A DNA stretch of 64,000 nt from Robertmurraya korlensis (GCF_023715225.1 NZ_JAMBNS010000001.1:620001-684000); one strand, 5' to 3'; positions 49,948 to 59,084 are shown, counted from the stretch's first letter. Notes: a model not told the origin generated them from the letters alone. Program-made: numbers and translations.

Positions 49948-51243
49948 GTGAATAAAACAACTATTTCACAAGTTCACAAATATGTTGGAGAAGATGTTAA
50001 AATCGGAGCTTGGATTGCTAACAAGCGTTCTAGTGGAAAAATAGCATTCCTTCAGCTTCGTGATGGGACAGGCTTTATACAAGGTGTTGTGGTAAAAGCA
50101 GAAGTAGCTGAAGAAGTATTTCAGCAAGCAAAAGGAATCACGCAAGAATCATCTGTGTATGTGACAGGAACGGTACAAAAAGATGAGCGTTCTCCATTTG
50201 GCTACGAGTTGCAAGTAAAAGGAATTGATTTGATTCACCAATCGGTTGACTATCCAATTACTCCAAAGGAACATGGAACGGAGTTCTTAATGGATAATAG
50301 ACATCTTTGGTTACGTTCTAAACGTCAGCATGCGGTGATGAAGGTTCGTAATGAAATTATTCGAGCAACGTATGAGTTCTTTAATGAGCAAGGATTTACA
50401 AAGGTGGACCCTCCGATTCTAACAGGTAGTGCGCCTGAGGGAACAACGGAATTATTTGCAACAAAGTACTTTGACGAGGATGCATATCTTTCCCAAAGTG
50501 GACAGTTATACATGGAAGCAGCAGCCATGGCGCTAGGAAAGGTATTTTCGTTTGGACCTACTTTCCGTGCAGAAAAATCAAAGACTCGTCGCCATTTAAT
50601 TGAGTTTTGGATGATAGAACCTGAAATGGCATTTGTAGAGTTTGAAGAAAACCTAGAAGTTCAAGAACAGTATGTGTCACATATTGTTCAATCTGTACTG
50701 AAAAACTGCCAATTAGAATTGAAAACATTAGGTAGAGACACGGAGAAGCTTGAGAAAATTCAAGCACCTTTCCCTAGAATTAGCTATGATGACGCCATTA
50801 AATTCTTACACGAGAAGGGCTTTACAGATATTTCTTGGGGTGATGATTTTGGTGCACCTCATGAGACGGCGATTGCAGAGAGCTATGATAAGCCTGTCTT
50901 TATTACTCATTACCCGACAACTTTAAAGCCATTTTATATGCAGCCGCATCCAGACCGCGATGATGTGGTGTTATGTGCAGATTTAATTGCTCCAGAAGGG
51001 TATGGAGAAATTATCGGTGGGTCAGAGCGTATTCATGATTATGAGCTTTTAAAGCAACGCTTAACGGATCATGGACTAGCGTTAGAAGCGTATGAATGGT
51101 ACTTACAATTAAGAGAATTTGGCTCTGTTCCGCATTCAGGATTCGGACTTGGGTTAGAAAGAACGGTAGCGTGGATAAGTGGCGTCGAGCATGTTAGAGA
51201 AACCATTCCATTCCCACGTTTATTAAACCGCTTATATCCTTAA
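49948..51243 (+). CDS. asnS: Asparaginyl-tRNA synthetase
   Basis: Class IIb aminoacyl-tRNA synthetase. The N-terminal OB-fold (about 15-105) binds the anticodon; the catalytic core has motif 2 [21 protein letters not shown] and motif 3 [18 protein letters not shown] 49948 follows TTGGAGGG and gives 431 residues. Its direct presence means tRNA-Asn can be charged without transamidation. Confidence 0.97.
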   Translation: MNKTTISQVHKYVGEDVKIGAWIANKRSSGKIAFLQLRDGTGFIQGVVVKAEVAEEVFQQAKGITQESSVYVTGTVQKDERSPFGYELQVKGIDLIHQSVDYPITPKEHGTEFLMDNRHLWLRSKRQHAVMKVRNEIIRATYEFFNEQGFTKVDPPILTGSAPEGTTELFATKYFDEDAYLSQSGQLYMEAAAMALGKVFSFGPTFRAEKSKTRRHLIEFWMIEPEMAFVEFEENLEVQEQYVSHIVQSVLKNCQLELKTLGRDTEKLEKIQAPFPRISYDDAIKFLHEKGFTDISWGDDFGAPHETAIAESYDKPVFITHYPTTLKPFYMQPHPDRDDVVLCADLIAPEGYGEIIGGSERIHDYELLKQRLTDHGLALEAYEWYLQLREFGSVPHSGFGLGLERTVAWISGVEHVRETIPFPRLLNRLYP

Positions 51244-51249
51244 TCAAAG

Positions 51250-51318
51250 AAGCTCGCTTATGCGAGCTTTCAGATTGTCAACCAATAGGCAGTGAGATGC
51301 TCTCGCTGCCTTTTTTTC
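51250..51318 (+). terminator. Two tandem terminator hairpins after asnS
   Basis: First a short stem AAGCTCGC/GCGAGCTT (51250-51269) with only three T; then an 11-bp stem AGGCAGTGAGA/TCTCGCTGCCT (51287-51311, one G-T pair) with seven T. Confidence 0.85.
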
Positions 51319-51348
51319 ATTTGTTTGATAGGGAATGGTGGAAAATGG

Positions 51349-51472
51349 CTGATTTCCGCTCCGGGTGCTTGCTTTCCGGGGGGCGGGCGGTAAGCCTCCT
51401 CGTTGCTGGCGCTCCTGTGGGGTCTTACCTGTCCCGCTGATCCCCCAGGAGTCAAGCTCCCTCCGCTCCAAC
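51349..51472. repeat. GC-rich inverted-repeat element, locus 2 copy A
   Basis: About 124 bases with the same layout and orientation as 26575-26701: GATTTCCGCTCC at the left, TGCTTGCTTTCCGGGGGGCG, GCCTCCTC, then CCAGGAGTCAAGC and CCGCTCCAACG at the right. Strong GC content contrasts with AT-rich flanks. Confidence 0.8.
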
Positions 51473-51666
51473 GCCTCATGCACATTTTTTTAAGAGATGG
51501 TAGGGTTGTCCAACGCATACTATGCATTTTCTTCGCATCAGCAAAAACACTTTCTTATTTTCCGTACACTGAGATAAAAACGGAAATTTCTTGGTGTCAG
51601 TGAAATGACTTTCCACAATCAAGGTAGGTCATCTCTATTTTTAATAATTGATGAGCAATACTTTAT

Positions 51667-51774
51667 TAGATTGGAGCGGAGGGTGGCGACTCCTGCGGGA
51701 AAAGCGGGATAGTCGAGACCCTGGACTGAGCGTAGCGAGGGAAGCGGCTCGGCCCCGCCCGCAGCGTAAATCAC
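51667..51774. repeat. GC-rich inverted-repeat element, locus 2 copy B
   Basis: About 108 bases in opposite orientation to copy A: TAGATTGGAGCGGAGGGTGG, GACTCCTGCGGGA, GTCGAGACCC, GAGCGTAGCGAGG, GGCCCCGCCCGC and TAAATCAC. It is longer than 26818-26898 and retains the central GTCGAGACCC segment. The 51244-51882 gap otherwise has the asnS terminators and an AT-rich spacer (51473-51666) in which I see no gene. Confidence 0.75.
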
Positions 51775-51882
51775 ACCTTACTACTACCTATTTGTATTAT
51801 GAACTAGTATATATTTGGCAATCACTGAAAGTTCCTTACTGATCATCATACTTCATGTTATACTAAAGGGGAGGTGTCTTGA

Positions 51883-52590
51883 ATGAAAGAAAATATGCTT
51901 GATTGGGTGAAACTAGGGAATACTACGATCCCTAATGCACTATTAACTTCTTATAAACTTCTTAATATTGATGAACTGGAATTATTATTATTAATTCACG
52001 TATATAGTTTTACCGAAAGAGGCAATAGTTTTCCAACCCCGAATGAGATCTCTTCTCTAATGACAATTACCAGCACCCAGTGCTCTGATATGCTTCGTCG
52101 ACTTATCCAAAAGGGACTAATTGAGATTCAAGATGGGCATTCAAGCGATGGAATTCGTTTTGAGAAATACTCACTCGACCCACTATGGGATAAGCTTTTG
52201 GATGTTTTTCTACAACAGAAAAAAGCCAAAGTTGTTATGGAGCAACAAACAATAGAAACGGACGTGTACACATGCTTTGAACAGGAATTTGGTAGACCAT
52301 TATCGCCATTTGAGTGCGAGACCCTTGCTCTTTGGATGGATGATGATCGGCATGACCCTGTGATTATCAAGGCAGCATTAAAAGAAGCCGTTATTTCTGG
52401 TAAGCTGAATTTTAGATATATTGATCGCATACTGTTTGAATGGAAAAAGAACGGAATCAAAACGGTTGAGCAGGCAAAAAATTATGGAAAAAGATTTAGG
52501 CCACATCAATCACAAGTGAAAAATAAACAATCGGAGCGAACAGAAAATAAAACCGAGCCTATTCCATTTTATAATTGGCTTGAACAATAA
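51883..52590 (+). CDS. dnaD: DNA replication initiation protein DnaD
   Basis: Primosome component that loads with DnaA, DnaB and the DnaC helicase at origins and restart sites. It has the N-terminal winged-helix DDBH1 domain (about 1-110) and the C-terminal DDBH2 domain (about 130-200), with RPLSPFECETLALW and the YIDRILFEWKKNGIKT signature; it ends FYNWLEQ as in B. subtilis. ATG 51883 follows GGGGAGGTG; 235 residues. Followed by nth, as is usual. Confidence 0.95.
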   Translation: MKENMLDWVKLGNTTIPNALLTSYKLLNIDELELLLLIHVYSFTERGNSFPTPNEISSLMTITSTQCSDMLRRLIQKGLIEIQDGHSSDGIRFEKYSLDPLWDKLLDVFLQQKKAKVVMEQQTIETDVYTCFEQEFGRPLSPFECETLALWMDDDRHDPVIIKAALKEAVISGKLNFRYIDRILFEWKKNGIKTVEQAKNYGKRFRPHQSQVKNKQSERTENKTEPIPFYNWLEQ

Positions 52591-52601
52591 ATCGTGCAAG
52601 A

Positions 52602-52625
52602 GAGCATAGTCTCTCATTTTTTTTA
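52602..52625 (+). terminator. Weak terminator-like hairpin after dnaD
   Basis: GAGAG (52602-52606) pairs with CTCTC (52613-52617), followed by a T run. Partial read-through into nth is likely. Confidence 0.5.
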
Positions 52626-52652
52626 CATTTTTTTGAAAGTTGAGTGGAAGAG

Positions 52653-53321
52653 ATGCTGAATAAAGAGCAAATTAGATTTTGTTTAGATTCAATGGGAGAA
52701 ATGTTTCCTGAAGCACATTGTGAATTAAATCATTCAAATCCTTTTGAACTCGTGATAGCGGTGGCATTATCTGCCCAATGTACCGACGTACTTGTAAACA
52801 AAGTAACAAAAACACTATTTGAAAAATATAAAACTCCTGAAGATTATTTGAAAGTTTCACTTGAAGAGCTACAAAACGATATCCGGTCAATTGGTCTTTT
52901 TCGGAACAAGGCAAAAAATATCCAAAAGCTTTCTCAGATTCTCCTAGATGAATACAACGGGGAAGTACCTATGGATCGAGATGAGCTAACCAAGCTGCCT
53001 GGTGTAGGTAGAAAAACAGCCAATGTTGTTGTGTCTGTTGCTTTTGGTATTCCAGCCATTGCGGTTGATACTCATGTTGAGAGAGTGAGTAAAAGACTGG
53101 CCATATGTCGTTGGAAGGACTCCGTATTAGAAGTGGAGAAAACACTAATGAAAAAAGTACCGAGGGATGAGTGGTCAGTAACACACCATCGAATGATTTT
53201 CTTTGGCCGATATCATTGCAAAGCACAAAATCCTCAATGTCCAAGCTGTCCTTTATTAGACATATGCCGAGAAGGAAAAAAGAGAATGAAAGGTCAATTG
53301 GTTGTTCATGAGCAAAAATGA
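52653..53321 (+). CDS. nth: Endonuclease III
   Basis: DNA glycosylase/AP lyase for oxidised pyrimidines. The helix-hairpin-helix and catalytic lysine are in KLPGVGRKTANVVV, the catalytic Asp in AVDTHVERV, and the [4Fe-4S] cluster ligands follow C-X6-C-X2-C-X5-C (CKAQNPQCPSCPLLDIC). ATG 52653 is chosen (222 residues, MLNKEQ start); GTG 52644 overlaps the ribosome binding site. It overlaps ypoC by 14 bases. Confidence 0.96.
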   Translation: MLNKEQIRFCLDSMGEMFPEAHCELNHSNPFELVIAVALSAQCTDVLVNKVTKTLFEKYKTPEDYLKVSLEELQNDIRSIGLFRNKAKNIQKLSQILLDEYNGEVPMDRDELTKLPGVGRKTANVVVSVAFGIPAIAVDTHVERVSKRLAICRWKDSVLEVEKTLMKKVPRDEWSVTHHRMIFFGRYHCKAQNPQCPSCPLLDICREGKKRMKGQLVVHEQK

Positions 53322-53646
53322 TATTCAAAATGGATTTTTAGAGTGGAAAAGCATAGAGAGACAGCTTGAGGAGCTTATTAAAATTAGAGAAAAACAAGAA
53401 ACCGCTTTGCTAATGGAGAAAGGATTATCTTTATTTCATAAAATGTTATTGTTAGTAAATAACCTGGAACACATACCTGAAAATGTTTCACTTAAAGAAA
53501 TAAAAATAAAGCCCATTAATGTTGAGGAAAGATTGGATTTTATCGAGGGAAGACAGGGTTCTTTCCATTCCTTTAAGCAATTAGCAGAGCTCTTTAAAGA
53601 ACTAGAAAAGCAATACGCAAAAAAGGCATCTTTAGAGAAATTCTAA
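53308..53646 (+). CDS. ypoC: YpoC family protein
   Basis: A 112-residue, charged, helical protein with no membrane segment, in the position of ypoC between nth and ponA. The match is mainly by context and by the LEHIPENVSLKEIKIKPINVEERLDFI-type pattern (for example LKEIKIKPINVEERL). ATG 53308 lies inside the end of nth; the stop codon lies inside the following terminator stem. The function is unknown. Confidence 0.7.
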   Translation: MSKNDIQNGFLEWKSIERQLEELIKIREKQETALLMEKGLSLFHKMLLLVNNLEHIPENVSLKEIKIKPINVEERLDFIEGRQGSFHSFKQLAELFKELEKQYAKKASLEKF

Positions 53647-53660
53647 AGATGCCTTTTTTG
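53618..53660. terminator. Bidirectional terminator between ypoC and ponA
   Basis: A 19-bp stem: 53618-53636 pairs with 53642-53660 (AAAAAAGGCATCTTTAGA against its complement), with A and T runs on both ends for the convergent genes. Confidence 0.92.
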
Positions 53661-56246
53661 TTAATTATTTCCTGTTCCTTGTGTACCAGTATTACCGGAT
53701 CCAGTACCAGAATTCCCAGTACCATTTCCGGTAGTGGTACCTGTGTTACCAGTTCCGGTACCTGAATTTCCGGTATTTGTATTACCACCTGTTTCTCCCG
53801 TTTCGGTAGTTTCACCGTCGGTCCCATCCTCATTTTCCGTTTCGTCCTCTTCCACCTCTTGTTCTTCTTGTGGAATCATTACTTCAATGGTTGTTGTTAC
53901 TGCTTCACTTAGCTGAGAATCACGAACGGCAATTAGCTTAAAGGTATAGTAGCCTGGTGTTTCAGCTTTTAAGCGAACCTGTTTTTCTGAGGTGGTTTTT
54001 AGAAGTTGTTCTCCACCATCATTTAAGGATCCATATAACTGGAATTGAATGCCTTCCGCATTATCACCGTTGTATTCCCAAGATACAAGTAGTTCCTTCG
54101 TCGCTTCATCAAGAGTAACTTTTAAATTACTAGGTGCTGCAGGCTTATCGTATTTATTAGATACTTGCTTTGGTGCACTTCCTTTAACTGCATATTCAAT
54201 GATTACTTGATCATTAGGAGTATATTCGCTTGCTAGCTTTGCTGGAAATGTACCTTTTTCAATTCTTACTTTTTCTACACTGTTAGGTACAGTAAAGTCA
54301 GCAGTTTCTTTCCCTTGAGATACATGGGTCATAAGGTTTTTAAAGATATATTGTGAGATTTTTTGCTCATCACTTGTAAGCCAATTTTGTGTACGATCAT
54401 CATATCCTGTCCAGACGGCTGCTGTGTAGTTGGTTGTGTAACCAACAAACCAAGAATCAGGAACAGCACCCTTAGGGATTCCATATTTTTCTCGTTCGGC
54501 AGTAGGATAGTTCGTCGTTCCTGTTTTACCAGCGACAGCAAGACCGTCTACTCTTGCACGTGAACCCGTACCGTATGTTAAAACATCCTTTAACATATCA
54601 GTGATCATAAAGGCAGTAGAATCTTTCATAACCACTTCAGTTTCAGGTTTTAAATCAAGCTTAGTTCCATCACGAAGTTCAATCGTAACGACGGAATACG
54701 GTTCTGTGTAAAAGCCGTTATTTCCGAATGCGCTATATGCACCTGCCATTTGAAGGGAGGAAACACCTTTATCAGCTCCACCTAATCCACCAATGGAATA
54801 GGATTCCGTTAACTCACTCACAGGTATTCCAAGTTTCGCACCGAATTCTTTTGATTTATCAAGTCCAACCTCTTGCATCGCTTTTAAGGCAGGTATGTTA
54901 CGTGAGAGAGCAAGAGCTGTTCTCATCGTCATTGAGCCCATATGCTTGTTATCCCAGTTATTAATTTCTTGACCACTTGAATATGTGTATGGTTCATCCA
55001 CTAAGGTCTGATACGTTCCCCAACTCAAGTATTCAATCGCAGGACCGTAGTCTAAAACCGGTTTGATAGTCGAGCCAGGCTGACGTCTAGGGTCAGTGGC
55101 GTAGTTAAATCCGAATGTTTGTGTTTGGTTTCTTCCACCACCGAGTGCACGAATGGCGCCCGTTTTTGTATCTAATAAGGTGATCCCTGCTTGAAATTTC
55201 TCATCAGGGAATTCAACAATTTCATTGCCATCTAGAATTTGTTCTACATATTCTTGAGCAGTTGTATCTAATGTTGTGTAAATTTTTAATCCTTCAGAAA
55301 AAGGATCAAGATCTGGATACTTTTCTTCAATTTCTTTAATAACCTGTCCTACAAAGGAGTCATAGGCAATTTCCCCATTAATCTCACGTTTGTCTTCTGG
55401 TACAAGTGCAGCAGATACATCAACCGATTGTGCAGCTACCATTTCTTCTTCTGTAATATAGCCGTGTTGATTCATTAATGAGAGAACAATATCCCTACGT
55501 TTTTTTGCTTTTTCAGGATATTTGAAAGGGTCATAATTTGCTGGACTCTGTGGCAAACCAGCTAATAATGCTGCTTCATCTAAGGTAAGCTCATCCAAGC
55601 TCTTATCGTAATATGTTCTTGCAGCAGTGGCTACTCCGTGTCCACCACTACCCATCCAGTTTTTATTCACGTAAATCTCAAAGATTTCTTCTTTCGTATA
55701 CTTTTGTTCTAGCTTGAAAGAAAGCCATGCCTCTTGTGCTTTACGTGAAAGAGTTTTTTCATGAGATAAGAATGAATTTTTTACAACCTGCTGTGTAATC
55801 GTACTAGCTCCTTCAGAACCGAAGCCGTCGGTGACGTTCGCGATAACCGCGCCACCTAAACGAATCAAGTCAATTCCGTTATGTTCAAAAAAGCGAGAGT
55901 CCTCCGTTGCAATAAAGGCATCTCTGACCGTTTCCGGAATATCTTCATAATTTACATAGTCTCTTTTTACGGACCCTATCTCTGTAAACATAGTCCCGCC
56001 CATATCATAGACTTGGGAGGAAATCGGATCTTTTAAAAGTGCTTCATCAAGTTCTGGAGTGTCTTTAATCATATATGCAAATGTAGCAGCACCGACAACA
56101 ATCCCTGTAATTCCAAGTGCGACAAGGATAAGAAAAATCTTCATGAACAATCCTTTTGCTGGCTTTTTGCCTTTTTTCTTATTAGATTGTTTCTGTTTTT
56201 CTAACTGTTTGCGGCGCTCCTCTCTAGATTGGTATTGCTCTGCCAT
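53661..56246 (-). CDS. ponA: Penicillin-binding protein 1A/1B (class A PBP)
   Basis: Bifunctional peptidoglycan synthase of 861 residues. Layout: basic cytoplasmic tail (about 1-33), membrane anchor (34-58), glycosyltransferase GT51 domain with EDSRFFEHNGID, transpeptidase domain with STIK (catalytic serine), SRN and KTGT motifs, a fibronectin type III-like domain (about 710-795, PSNLKVTLDEATKELLVSW), then an acidic stretch and a roughly 50-residue Gly/Asn/Thr/Ser tail ending TGNN. It is read with recU from the minus strand, the conserved recU-ponA pair. Confidence 0.95.
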   Translation of the reverse strand: MAEQYQSREERRKQLEKQKQSNKKKGKKPAKGLFMKIFLILVALGITGIVVGAATFAYMIKDTPELDEALLKDPISSQVYDMGGTMFTEIGSVKRDYVNYEDIPETVRDAFIATEDSRFFEHNGIDLIRLGGAVIANVTDGFGSEGASTITQQVVKNSFLSHEKTLSRKAQEAWLSFKLEQKYTKEEIFEIYVNKNWMGSGGHGVATAARTYYDKSLDELTLDEAALLAGLPQSPANYDPFKYPEKAKKRRDIVLSLMNQHGYITEEEMVAAQSVDVSAALVPEDKREINGEIAYDSFVGQVIKEIEEKYPDLDPFSEGLKIYTTLDTTAQEYVEQILDGNEIVEFPDEKFQAGITLLDTKTGAIRALGGGRNQTQTFGFNYATDPRRQPGSTIKPVLDYGPAIEYLSWGTYQTLVDEPYTYSSGQEINNWDNKHMGSMTMRTALALSRNIPALKAMQEVGLDKSKEFGAKLGIPVSELTESYSIGGLGGADKGVSSLQMAGAYSAFGNNGFYTEPYSVVTIELRDGTKLDLKPETEVVMKDSTAFMITDMLKDVLTYGTGSRARVDGLAVAGKTGTTNYPTAEREKYGIPKGAVPDSWFVGYTTNYTAAVWTGYDDRTQNWLTSDEQKISQYIFKNLMTHVSQGKETADFTVPNSVEKVRIEKGTFPAKLASEYTPNDQVIIEYAVKGSAPKQVSNKYDKPAAPSNLKVTLDEATKELLVSWEYNGDNAEGIQFQLYGSLNDGGEQLLKTTSEKQVRLKAETPGYYTFKLIAVRDSQLSEAVTTTIEVMIPQEEQEVEEDETENEDGTDGETTETGETGGNTNTGNSGTGTGNTGTTTGNGTGNSGTGSGNTGTQGTGNN

Positions 56247-56295
56247 ATTGTTTCCTTCCTTTCTTACTAAAAAGCTTACTTCCCATTAAGAAAAA

Positions 56296-56904
56296 TTAGA
56301 GATTATATAAACAATCTATTTTCTTAATATAGTCAATTCTAGGGCGAAAGCCAAGTGAAATAAGATGTGCTGTCGAAAGTAACTCTTCTTTTGTTATAGA
56401 CTTTCGACCTCCTTCTTTCATACGCTCCCAATACGATAACAATTGCTTTGCTTCTAACAGAAATACTTCTTCTGTACTCGAAAACCGAAGAATAACAAAG
56501 CAAATGCCATCTTGTTGAATGACTTTTTCCATGTGCTGAATTTGGTGCTCATGAAAATTTTGTAGGGGAAAAGAAGTTGAATTTTTTGTTTCCTTTGCTT
56601 CAAAATCAATGTATTTTCCCTTATATACGCCGTTATAATCAGTTGTAGAGGCTTGCTTGAAGTAGGCTTCTTTTATTACAGCAGCACTTCTTTTTGGATA
56701 ATTTACCTCTACAATTTGAACCGGTGTCGGTTTTTTGTGAATAACGGCAATATTATTTAATAAGTAAAATTCATTTGTTTCGTTTAAATCCTCCTCTAAC
56801 GTCATTCCTCGGTTGCTATAGGTTGGGTCCTTTCGTGCTTTAGCTGTTTGACTGGTGCTTAACTGATTCATAAACTTTCTTCCATTAGGATAATGAATAT
56901 TCAT
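56296..56904 (-). CDS. recU: Holliday junction resolvase RecU
   Basis: Homodimeric endonuclease that cuts Holliday junctions and modulates RecA in Firmicutes; also needed for chromosome segregation. Recognised by [32 protein letters not shown] and the nuclease core [18 protein letters not shown] (D, E-x-K). 202 residues, starting at 56904. ponA follows after 49 bases. Confidence 0.95.
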   Translation of the reverse strand: MNIHYPNGRKFMNQLSTSQTAKARKDPTYSNRGMTLEEDLNETNEFYLLNNIAVIHKKPTPVQIVEVNYPKRSAAVIKEAYFKQASTTDYNGVYKGKYIDFEAKETKNSTSFPLQNFHEHQIQHMEKVIQQDGICFVILRFSSTEEVFLLEAKQLLSYWERMKEGGRKSITKEELLSTAHLISLGFRPRIDYIKKIDCLYNL

Positions 56905-57056
56905 TTTCTTACACCTCTTTAACTACACTATCATACCAAAATCAGCCCCAGAAAGGGTGAATAAAAACTACCGATTAACGAATTATAACGTAAGATAGCA
57001 TTGGAAGGGAGTAAAAAGACATCAAAAATACCTTTAATCATTTAGATGAGCAGCAA

Positions 57057-58001
57057 ATGGTTACAGAAATTATGCAAAAAGTTGAGTCGAGTAATATAGA
57101 CAATATTTCAAGAACCGATGCGTATTTTACTTATTTTTTAAATCATTCGGATATTCTTTGGTCCTTTTTGGCAAGTATGGTGTCAAGAAATGCTGGCTGG
57201 AACATGTGTGACTTAGAAGGAAAGTGGTTTCCTCAGGTTTTAGAAGCAGAAACAAGAAAACAATTGTATTTAACCTATGAGCGAGCGAACTGGTTAATTT
57301 TTCAGGATGCCTACCCCCAATTGTTGCTGTATGAATATTCGACGAAACTAAATACTCCGATGTTTCACTTATTACGATATTTTCATGTTTCGTCTTTTAT
57401 GAGTAATGAATGGGCGTATTATTGGAGGGAGAAAGATAAAAGAAGACTGATGACTGCACTCATCATCAATGAGCAAAATATCATTCAAAAACCAGTGATT
57501 GAGCATCCAATCTATTATAAAAAAGTGTTTCACTCACTTCTCTTTGCTTTTCAGGATTATCTTCATTTTAGTGCTGTTTTATTTCCTACTGTTCATGGAG
57601 AACTTTATGGAGCAAGTGTATATGGTTTTCAAGAGGTGGATAACCGAATTGATTTAGGGAAAAGATTGGCTGATATTCTGTTTGATCCCGAAATATTCAT
57701 GAAGGTCTTTCATTTTGCGAAAACAACGGCACACACTGGGTCGAGGCATGATTACGAACAATTTATGAAAAACAAGGAAGAAACTACCCCCGTTTTAAGA
57801 GAAACCTACCCGGTTATTAAACACCATATCCATCTTCAGAATGAGTGGACAAATCACCCTCGAGTGAAAAATAAATGGTTCAATACGGCGATTGCTCACA
57901 GACACCCATGGGAAATGACTCATTGGTACTTGAATAAACAGAAACATATTCGTTTTTGTATTATGTGTTATAAGTTACTTCAAATGAAGAAACGTATATA
58001 A
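57057..58001 (+). CDS. yppC: DUF2515 family protein YppC
   Basis: A soluble protein of at least 314 residues with the family blocks LASMVSRNAGWNMCDLEGKW, YERANWLIFQDAYPQLLLYE and HRHPWEMTHWYL. Position next to recU matches yppC. The start is uncertain: the frame is open back to 57015 and the best ribosome binding site (GGAAGGGAG, 57002-57010) precedes an ATC at 57021, while ATG 57057 has no good site near it. I report the ATG. The function is unknown. Confidence 0.8.
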   Translation: MVTEIMQKVESSNIDNISRTDAYFTYFLNHSDILWSFLASMVSRNAGWNMCDLEGKWFPQVLEAETRKQLYLTYERANWLIFQDAYPQLLLYEYSTKLNTPMFHLLRYFHVSSFMSNEWAYYWREKDKRRLMTALIINEQNIIQKPVIEHPIYYKKVFHSLLFAFQDYLHFSAVLFPTVHGELYGASVYGFQEVDNRIDLGKRLADILFDPEIFMKVFHFAKTTAHTGSRHDYEQFMKNKEETTPVLRETYPVIKHHIHLQNEWTNHPRVKNKWFNTAIAHRHPWEMTHWYLNKQKHIRFCIMCYKLLQMKKRI

Positions 58002-58035
58002 AAAGCAAGAATCTTCATAGATTCTTGCTTTTTAT
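58001..58035. terminator. Bidirectional terminator between yppC and sspM
   Basis: A 14-bp perfect stem, AAAAGCAAGAATCT (58001-58014) against AGATTCTTGCTTTT (58019-58032), overlapping the yppC stop. Confidence 0.9.
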
Positions 58036-58039
58036 ATCT

Positions 58040-58156
58040 TCACGTTGAAGGACGGTCGATACCTTCAAGCTTTTTATCTCCATACCCAGGTTTTGTTTCT
58101 TCCAGCTTTTTTGGTTGAGTATTTTCTTTTTCATTGTTTTGATTTCTCTTTTTCAT
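58040..58156 (-). CDS. sspM: Small acid-soluble spore protein SspM
   Basis: A 38-residue peptide, MKKRNQNNEKENTQPKKLEE at the N-terminus and DKKLEGIDRPST at the C-terminus. The C-terminal DKKLxGxxRPST matches B. subtilis SspM (34 residues), a minor spore core protein. The minus-strand ribosome binding site GGAGGTGG is strong. It lies between yppC and the yppD-position gene, as expected. Confidence 0.85.
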   Translation of the reverse strand: MKKRNQNNEKENTQPKKLEETKPGYGDKKLEGIDRPST

Positions 58157-58175
58157 TCTTTACCACCTCCGAGAT

Positions 58176-58205
58176 TAGTTTGTTTCATCCTTCATTTTTT
58201 CATTC
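58176..58205 (-). promoter_or_regulatory. SigG-like promoter candidate for sspM
   Basis: On the minus strand GAATG (complement of 58201-58205), 18-base spacer, CAAACTA (complement of 58176-58182), about 20 bases before the start codon. It is close to the SigG pattern gnATR-N17/18-CAnnnTA; sspM is forespore-expressed in B. subtilis. Confidence 0.4.
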
Positions 58206-58358
58206 ATGTCGAAACCTAGTTGGGCGAACAAAAATTTTACACTTCTTTTGGCGAATTGCTTCTAGTTTTGTCATAAGGGAAGGAGGTTAGAAGAAGACAA
58301 AGAATAAGTACAAAAGAGATTTACTTAGAGCTGAAAAATATTCTTGGAGGGATGTTCG

Positions 58359-58589
58359 ATGATTCTAAAATCAGATATTTTACAAATGCTTTCTGAAATA
58401 CACAATGATCTTGAGGAACTAGAAAAATCCATCGATTATAAACTGTCTGATGTGGAAGCAGAGATGTTAAAGCAACAACAAAAAAGCTTATGGAAAACAG
58501 AAAACCGCTATTATATACTAGAGGGGAAATTCAATTTAGCCCAAAATAAGTCTACAAATGATACACAACATAAGAGAACGACGGCTTAA
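58359..58589 (+). CDS. Small coiled-coil protein at the yppD position
   Basis: A 76-residue, highly charged, helical protein (MILKSDILQMLSEIHNDLEE) in the position of yppD, upstream of yppE. ATG 58359 follows TTGGAGGGATG. I cannot confirm the family from sequence alone; it could be YppD or an unrelated small protein. The function is unknown. Confidence 0.6.
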   Translation: MILKSDILQMLSEIHNDLEELEKSIDYKLSDVEAEMLKQQQKSLWKTENRYYILEGKFNLAQNKSTNDTQHKRTTA

Positions 58590-58631
58590 CCTTTTTAATT
58601 TCGTCGTTTATCCTTTATAGTAGGGGTATAT

Positions 58632-59024
58632 ATGTTAAAGGAGCATGACAACTTGGATAATCATTCAATGTTAGGACAATTAAATGAACGTTTGTACGAA
58701 TATACAAAGGAAATAGAAGAAACCTTTCTTTCAGTGAAGATGAAAGGTGAAAAGGGTGACTTTTTTACGCGGGTTAAACCATTTGCTGACGAGGTAAAAG
58801 AGGTGGTTGACCGTTGGAAAAAGGAATCGGCGGCTTGGATTGAGGAAAATCGACCGAAAAATCTTCATGCTACTCAAATTGATTCAGCAGCCGAACAAAT
58901 GGAAATGATTTCTGTACAAGCCTTTTTTCCTGAAACAAGTCGAACCAGATTCATAAACTACCTTCAGTCTGTTAGATATGTGTTAACCGTATTACGAGCA
59001 AATATAAATAAATATGAAACATAA
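58632..59024 (+). CDS. yppE: YppE family protein (DUF1798)
   Basis: A 130-residue helical-bundle protein. The core YEYTKEIEETFLSVKMKGEK, DFFTRVKPFADEVKEV and FFPETSRTRFINYLQSVRYV segments match YppE of Bacillus. It carries a conserved FFP...R/K pattern but no known catalytic motif. The function is unknown. Confidence 0.85.
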   Translation: MLKEHDNLDNHSMLGQLNERLYEYTKEIEETFLSVKMKGEKGDFFTRVKPFADEVKEVVDRWKKESAAWIEENRPKNLHATQIDSAAEQMEMISVQAFFPETSRTRFINYLQSVRYVLTVLRANINKYET

Positions 59025-59066
59025 AAAGTAGCACACTCGCCATTTAGGAGAGGTGCTACTTTTTTA
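59023..59066. terminator. Bidirectional terminator between yppE and yppF
   Basis: AAAAAGTAGCAC (59023-59034) pairs with GTGCTACTTTTT (59053-59064); it serves convergent yppE and yppF and overlaps the yppE stop. Confidence 0.88.
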
Positions 59067-59084
59067 ATATCATACAATTGTATT

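Noticed and set aside
51244-51527. Overlapping minus-strand open frames over the asnS terminator and locus 2 copy A
   Set aside because: Two different frames translate the same repeat and cover the terminator hairpins; no start signal or family similarity is seen.
58045-58290. An 81-codon plus-strand frame opposite sspM
   Set aside because: It is rich in Phe, Leu and Ser as expected for the antisense of a Lys/Glu-rich gene, and the minus strand encodes SspM with a good ribosome binding site.
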